A DNA stretch of 64,000 bases. Origin: Cervus elaphus (Eukaryota; Chordata; Mammalia; Artiodactyla; Cervidae). Below the pieces are notes generated by a model. That model searched no databases, was not told the origin of the DNA, and saw only the letters and a list, made by a program, of their open reading frames with translations. Of this stretch, positions 58,708 to 64,000 are shown one piece after another. The stretch covers positions 20,741,501 to 20,805,500 of the forward strand of contig NC_057826.1 in NCBI RefSeq assembly GCF_910594005.1, given 5' to 3'. Numbering within the stretch: position 1 is the stretch's first letter; the number at the start of each line of letters is the position of its first letter. Both the position numbers and the translations under genes were made by a program.

Positions 58708-59155
58708 TCCAGAGAAACTGAACCAATAGGAAAACAAACAAACAAAAATATATATATATATATGGATATGGCTATATATGTGGAGAGAGAGAGATTTATT
58801 TCAAAGATCTGGTTCCAAGCTGACAAGCTAGAAATTCAGGTAAGAGTGATGGGGCAGTCTCTAGTCCAAAATCAATAGGTCAGGCCAGCAGGCTGGAAAT
58901 TCAGGCAGGATTTCTATGTCACAGTCTGGAGGCAGCATGCCTTCTTTTCCAGGAAATCTCAAGTTTCACTCTTAATGCCTTCAACTGATTGGATGAGGCC
59001 CACCCACACCACAGAAGGCCATCTGCTTTGCTTCAACTCAATTGATTATAAAAGTTAATCATGTCTAAAATAATACCTCTGCAGCAACATCCAAACTACT
59101 GTTTGACCAAACTGATTACTGTGGCCTAGTCAAGTTGGCCCCTAAAATTAGTCAT
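58708..59155 (-). mobile_element. Old LTR-like interspersed repeat
   Basis: TTCTCCAGAGAAACTGAACC, then TA and GA simple repeats, GATTGGATGAGGCCCACCCA and CTAGTCAAGTTGGCCCCTAA, is a common mammalian repeat in reverse orientation. I recognise the sequence pattern but am not sure of its family name. No coding remnant is seen. Confidence 0.6.
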
Positions 59156-61056
59156 CACTGGGTCCCTATGAAAAATGAGACCAAGAAAAAAGCCCAATCT
59201 TCTAGAAAATCATACACAGAAAAGCTGAGAAGAGTCATAGGTCTCAGAAACATGTAGCAGGAAAGGTGCCTCAGTGAATAATGCCATCTCCCCAGAGAAA
59301 GAACCAGAAGCTCTCCTCCGAGGGCAGGATCAGCTGGGAGTTAAAGGCAGCTTTTCAGGTTGCCTTGACCAAGCACCACCTATACTGCAGACAGGGGAGT
59401 GGGGCGGGGACAGGGCTGACGACAGCGTCCTGAGAGAGATCAGTGCTTCTGGGGTCTCAGATCTAATGTGGGATCCAGGGTAACACAGGAGATTGGGGCT
59501 CACGGAGAGGATGCAGAGGGGGTCGAGGGACTTCCTGGCCCCTGGGACTGGATGTGTGCTGGCACCATGGCAGCCTCAGGAAGAGGTCAGAAAAGTTGCA
59601 TAAGATGTAGCAAGAAGAACAAACTAGCCACGAGATCCTAACCTGCCCTCATTCCAGGCCTCCTCCATCCCCAGAGGTTTCCCTGGGGCGGGGGGGGGGC
59701 CCACCTAGAGCAAGGCCTCCCTCCGCTCCCCTCCTGGACTCCTCCCCCTGGGCACCGGGACTTAACAAGACTGCAAGCTCCTAAGGGCGAGGGCCCTGTC
59801 GCAGCCTTCCTGACCCTTCCCCACATCCACCCCTGAGCCCCGTACCTCACTCATAGGAGAACCATGGAGACCTGGGTGTAAAGGATGCTCAGAGTATACA
59901 GCCCAAGAACACTGCTATTGTTTGTATCCTTGCCGTGCCATCCCCAGCTGCAGGATTCTGTGTTAGCCTGACACTTCAGAGATGGGCCCCCACCGCTGAG
60001 TCACTGCCAAGTTTGGGGGTGGGGGGAGGTGGGGAGTGATGAGACCACAGAGTCTAGAAAAAGGAAATCTGTCCCTTTGACTCATCCTAGGAAATGCCAC
60101 ACTCAACCCTCAGACCATCTAGCACTAGATTTTCTTAAGGGAAAAATCAATACATGGTACCCGCCTGAAAAACAGGAGCAGTGTATCTATGTTGTAAAAG
60201 GAATTGTCCCACTGGGCCAAGAATATCAAGGAAAACAGTAGTGTTGTGTCGTCTACAATTACCCTGAAACCCCTTCAAATACCTCACACCCACCTAGCCT
60301 CTTATCAAAAATGAATGAAATGCTGAAGGATAACACAAAATAACAAGCTGTGTGTTAAAAAAAAAAAGAAACCTTTCCTGAAATTCCAGCACATGAAATT
60401 CAGAGGCGTAAGAAATTGCGTGGCTCCTGCCTCAGGAGTCTCTGGGTTGGCACGAGTGCCATGTGCTCTGGGGACTTTCACAGAGAATTTGGCCGATGAA
60501 GAAACTGCAGGAACAAAAGGAGGGACTGGAGGGACCAGGCTTGAAGGCACTGACTTCCTGTTTCCGAAGAGCCGGCCCTGTGACTGGACATACGGTCTCC
60601 AGGGAGGAGATGCTGCAGGATGTATGATCTTGAACAGTTCGCAGGACACCACTGAGCAGCCCTTTCTATTTATTTGGCCACACGTGGTTCGGCACCTGTG
60701 ACCACTTTTCTGTCCTCCTGTCATGCCCAGCACTGAGCTGTCACTTGGCCATCATCAATCCCCTAGTCTCAGAGTCATCCAGGGACTCCAAGAACCCCCT
60801 GAAGAGGAGGGGAACCCACAGAACCATTCCTCAGAGCTCCCTCTGGAACAGACAGTGGCCAAGAAAAGGAGGGGTCTTGCCAGGGCAGGGAAGAAGCAGA
60901 CCCCCTGACAAACAGAACAAAGTCAATCCTTGAAACTGTGCGCAGGTGTGTCTCAAGCAGGGGTAGACGTAGAGAGAACAGACACAGAATACGCACAAAT
61001 GTCAGATGGTCACCTCTACCATGGGAGTAGGTTTCTTCAAATGACCCTTGAATCTA

Positions 61057-61212
61057 AGGGACGACAGAGGATTAGATGGTTGGATGGCATCACTGACTCA
61101 ACGAACATGAATCTGAGCAAACTCTGGGAGATAGTGAAGGACAGGGAAGCCTGGCGTGCTGCAGTCCACAGGGTCGCAAAGAGTCAGACACAACTTAGAG
61201 ACTGAATAACAA
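61057..61212 (+). mobile_element. BovB LINE 3' end, short
   Basis: GGGACGACAGAGGATTAGAT to GACACAACTTAGAGACTGAA, followed by AACAACAC repeats. Confidence 0.92.
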
Positions 61213-61313
61213 CACAGAGGCCTTGACATGAGAGCTGTTGATGGGCTTGGAGCCCTGGGCAAGGCCCTTATTAGTCTGGGCTCCTTTTTCTCATTTAAAA
61301 CGAAGCAGTGGTG

Positions 61314-61620
61314 GACTTCCCTGATGGTCCAGTGGTTAAGAATCCAACTGCTAATGCAGGGAACTTGGGCTTGATCCCTGGTCTGGGAACATTCCATATG
61401 TCATGGAGTAACGTGATTTCTAGCAAGACAGAAGAAGCCAATTACAAGCCTGTGTGCTACCACTACTGAATCCAGGCACCCAGAGCCTGAGCTCTGCAAC
61501 ATGAGAAGCCACCACGATGGGAAGCCCGTGTGCTGCAACAAAGAGTAGCTCCCACTCGTTGCAACTAGAAAAAACCTGCAGCAATGAAGACCCAAAGCAG
61601 CCAAAAATAAACAAATCATA
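61314..61620 (+). mobile_element. CHR-2-type SINE, about full length
   Basis: GGACTTCCCTGATGGTCCAG (tRNA-like head) through AGTAGCTCCCACTCGTTGCA to AGCCAAAAATAAACAAATCA. About 300 bp. Confidence 0.85.
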
Positions 61621-61972
61621 TGAAGACTCTTGAGAGTCCCTTGGACTGCAAGGAGATCAAACGAGTCAATCCTGAAGGAAATCAACCCTGCATATTCATG
61701 GAAGGACTGGTGCTGAAGCTGAAGCTCCATTACTTTGGCCACCTGATTTGAAGAGTAGACTCGGTGGAAAAGACCCTGTTGCTGGGAAGGATCAAGGGCA
61801 GGAGGAGAAGGGGACGACAGAGGATGAGATGGATGGATGGCATCACCGACTCAATGGACATGAGTCTGAGCAAATTCTGGGAGATGGTGAAGGACAGGGA
61901 GGCTTGGTGGGCTGCAGTCCATGGGGTCGCAAAGGGTCTGACACAACTGAGCAACTGAACAACAACAATACA
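61621..61972 (+). mobile_element. BovB LINE 3' end
   Basis: GAAGACTCTTGAGAGTCCCT through the GACGACAGAGGATGAGATGG block to ACTGAGCAACTGAACAACAA. It directly abuts the CHR element at its left. Confidence 0.92.
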
Positions 61973-63105
61973 TTTCTTTAAAAAGGAAAATTCAGCAGGG
62001 GTACCAGAGGTAACCACTGCCATAGCCCACCATCTTACAACCAGGCCAGAGCTTCCCCATGGCTCAGGGCCTGATCCAGCTCAATCTCCCCCATCCCAGA
62101 AGAGCCCTAGAACCAGGAAGCAGCTGAGTAAGGGGCAAGGCTGCTGTTTGCCCCCATGCCTCGCTCCCCCAACCCCCACTCCCGCCATGGCCATACTGTG
62201 TCCAACTGCCTGCGGCTTAGAACCCACCCCCGCCAAAGAAAACTAACAACGCCCGCCTCGTGTCCCCAACACACCCACTCACAGGCGTGTGTGCAGAGGC
62301 TCTGTAAATAGGGCCCGGTGCTCGGATGCAGTGCGGTGGGTCAGGAGGCGTAAGGGAAAATTACAAACCAACCAGCCTGTCTAAATAATTTCTCTCCGGG
62401 GCACCTAAAATGGCCATGCACGGTTCACTGTTGTCTGAAGTCGTACCCTCTGTCTTCCCACACAGACAGCAACTGAGAACTGGAGGAAAACAAGATCTAA
62501 ATTCTACAGAAGCTACTTCTTCTAGTAGCTTCTGGGATGGACTGTCCCAATATAGCATATAGGCACTTTTTTTAAACTTTTTCCCCAAAGCATCACTGAC
62601 TCACAGCCACTCGAATTTTAGAAAAGGCACCATCTCTATTGACTCATGCACTCAGCGAGCTCATATGACCCTTCCACCAAAAAGAATATGAAACTCTGCA
62701 CAGTGGTTTTGCAATGACAAGTACTAAGAAGTGGGAAGCTGGCATCTTTGTAGTTTTTCATACTAACTTCACTGACCTTGACCTGACAAGCTCTTCCTTT
62801 AAGGACAAGAGCTAGCAAATAAAAATTCAGGTGAGAAGAAAGGAGAGGTCATAGAAGGGGGAGATGGAAGAGAGATCTTCTTTAATTTGTCAAATAAAGT
62901 ATCATAACTTCACTCTTCTCCTCCAAACAATAACGCTGCACATATGAGTGTGCTCATAAACTATATACCCTGTCTACTTCCAAAGTCTTCTTACAAATAA
63001 ACACAGAATGAGGCTGCTCAGACCAAAGCAGAGATGGCAGCTGACTTCTAACAAGTTGGAAGAAGTCAATTACAATTATCTCAGCAGGGACTTCGATTAG
63101 GTTTC

Positions 63106-63121
63106 TTTTTTTTTTTTTTCC
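63106..63121. repeat. Poly-T run
   Basis: Sixteen T bases. Simple sequence. Confidence 0.85.
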
Positions 63122-64000
63122 AGCAGCAGAGGCCAAAAGTAGAACATTAGCATGTGGTGGGTTTGCTCTTAATACCACAAGCATACAAACTCAATAAAAT
63201 CTTTGCTAGTGGAGCAAGTTCCAGACCCCTCCCAGTCACACTGCACCTCTATGTTCCAAACAGACAACATGGGGTAAAGGAGCAAAGTGACCGGGAGAAC
63301 TAATCTTAAAGCAAGATTTAAATGGACTGTGAGGCTAGGCTCTCTGGGGCCTCCAAATGTGTTTCAGATCCTCTTAGCAAAGGGAGAACTTGAGAAAGGC
63401 CTTTGTTGTCAAAGAGAAAGTCATAAGAATGACCACCCATCCCCACCCCTGGCTCTTATTCTACTGGCCATGATGGACCAAGACACCTGCAGAAGATACA
63501 TGGGCAGACATCCAGAAGGCCAGTGATAGAAATAAACGTCAAGGATTTGTTTTTATATAGGTATTTTAAATGCACACCGGCCCGGCCCCATCCGTGGCTG
63601 CTAACGTTAGTGGATTACTCATTCTTCCTTCCAATCACGTCATGTGCGAGTCTCCAGGTGGCTGTGGGGTATTTGCTTACAACGGCTACCGCTGGTTTCC
63701 CTGAAAACTGTTTATTTTTCCAGGCCTCAGGTCATTACGTCAACCCGCGGTTTCTGGGCAGGCCAAGAGCGCTGGTTTAGGGGGTGGGGGATCCAGCCAG
63801 GAGGTGCTATTGCCTCTGTGACCCCAGGTCCCAGTTCTAGGAGCAGCCACCCCGGCGGGAACTTCCAGGTAAGGGAAGAGTATCCAAAAGGTGACCAAGG
63901 GGCCCAAAGTAGGCCTAGGAGAGCACTGTTCTGACCCTGGCAGGTCAGGACAGGATGCTGAAAACAGCTTACTTGTGACTCGGATGGTGACTGAGGCAAA

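Larger units (their letters stand above)
53071..64000 (-). other. SMOC1: SMOC1 intron continuing beyond the window
   Basis: No further SMOC1 exon is recognisable up to 64,000. The upstream exon, encoding the unique domain that precedes the KVHSC stretch, must lie further along. The region holds MIR, CHR, MaLR-like LTR, Bov-tA and BovB fragments (listed), poly-T and TA simple repeats, and G-runs at 59683-59700 and 60015-60030. Stretches 53100-55560, 57420-58700, 59160-61050 and 61980-64000 contain no gene I can support. Confidence 0.8.

Noticed and set aside
59683..60030. G-runs as a possible G-quadruplex regulatory site
   Set aside because: They are single long runs or irregular runs in intronic sequence, without a promoter or conserved context.
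1..64000. CRISPR arrays, phage, integrons or other prokaryotic systems
   Set aside because: All repeats are explained as eukaryotic retroposons, DNA transposons or microsatellites. No regular spacer array or bacterial gene is seen.

Overview
This is nuclear DNA of a pecoran ruminant, most likely a bovid. It is packed with BovB (RTE-type) LINE fragments and Bov-tA SINEs, which are characteristic of ruminants, on top of older mammalian repeats (MIR, L2, MER5A, MaLR-type LTRs, L1). There are no bacterial-type operons, CRISPR arrays or plasmid features. Most open reading frames in the window are chance frames or transposon remnants. The real coding sequence is a set of spliced exons, recognised by protein similarity plus exact splice-site phase.

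Layout. (1) 1 to about 10,570, plus strand: the 3' end of SLC8A3 (Na+/Ca2+ exchanger NCX3), with the last four coding exons (2335-2459, 3021-3120, 5915-6190, 8479-8855) and a 3' UTR of about 1.7 kb. (2) About 10,570 to 33,365: a 22.8 kb intergenic interval between the 3' ends of two convergent genes, filled with Bov-tA, BovB, CHR-type SINEs, an L1 3' end, MER5A, a MaLR-type LTR, MIR and L2. No gene is recognised there. (3) About 33,365 to 64,000, minus strand: the 3' half of SMOC1 (a secreted modular calcium-binding protein), with the last five exons (53070-52878, 52310-52228, 50201-50096, 40208-39964 and the terminal exon from 35287) and a 3' UTR of about 1.9 kb. The rest of SMOC1 lies beyond 64,000. 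The tail-to-tail order SLC8A3 / SMOC1 matches the known mammalian arrangement (human 14q24.2).

Function. NCX3 is a plasma-membrane exchanger of excitable cells. The window encodes the end of its second Ca2+-binding (Calx-beta) domain and the whole C-terminal membrane half, including the alpha-2 ion-binding repeat. SMOC1 is an extracellular-matrix glycoprotein. The window encodes its second thyroglobulin type-1 domain and the SPARC-like extracellular calcium-binding domain with two EF-hands. The two genes are neighbours, and nothing in the sequence shows a shared pathway.

No wholly new biological system was found. The most interesting observations are: a palindromic mini-mariner hairpin in a SMOC1 intron that resembles the bovine miR-2284/2285 family; a roughly 215 bp inverted duplication in the last SMOC1 intron; inverted Bov-tA pairs in SMOC1 introns; NAGNAG tandem splice acceptors in 3'-end exons of both genes; a Bov-tA inserted about 50 bp from the terminal SMOC1 acceptor; and two CHR-type SINEs that share an unusual 5' leader.
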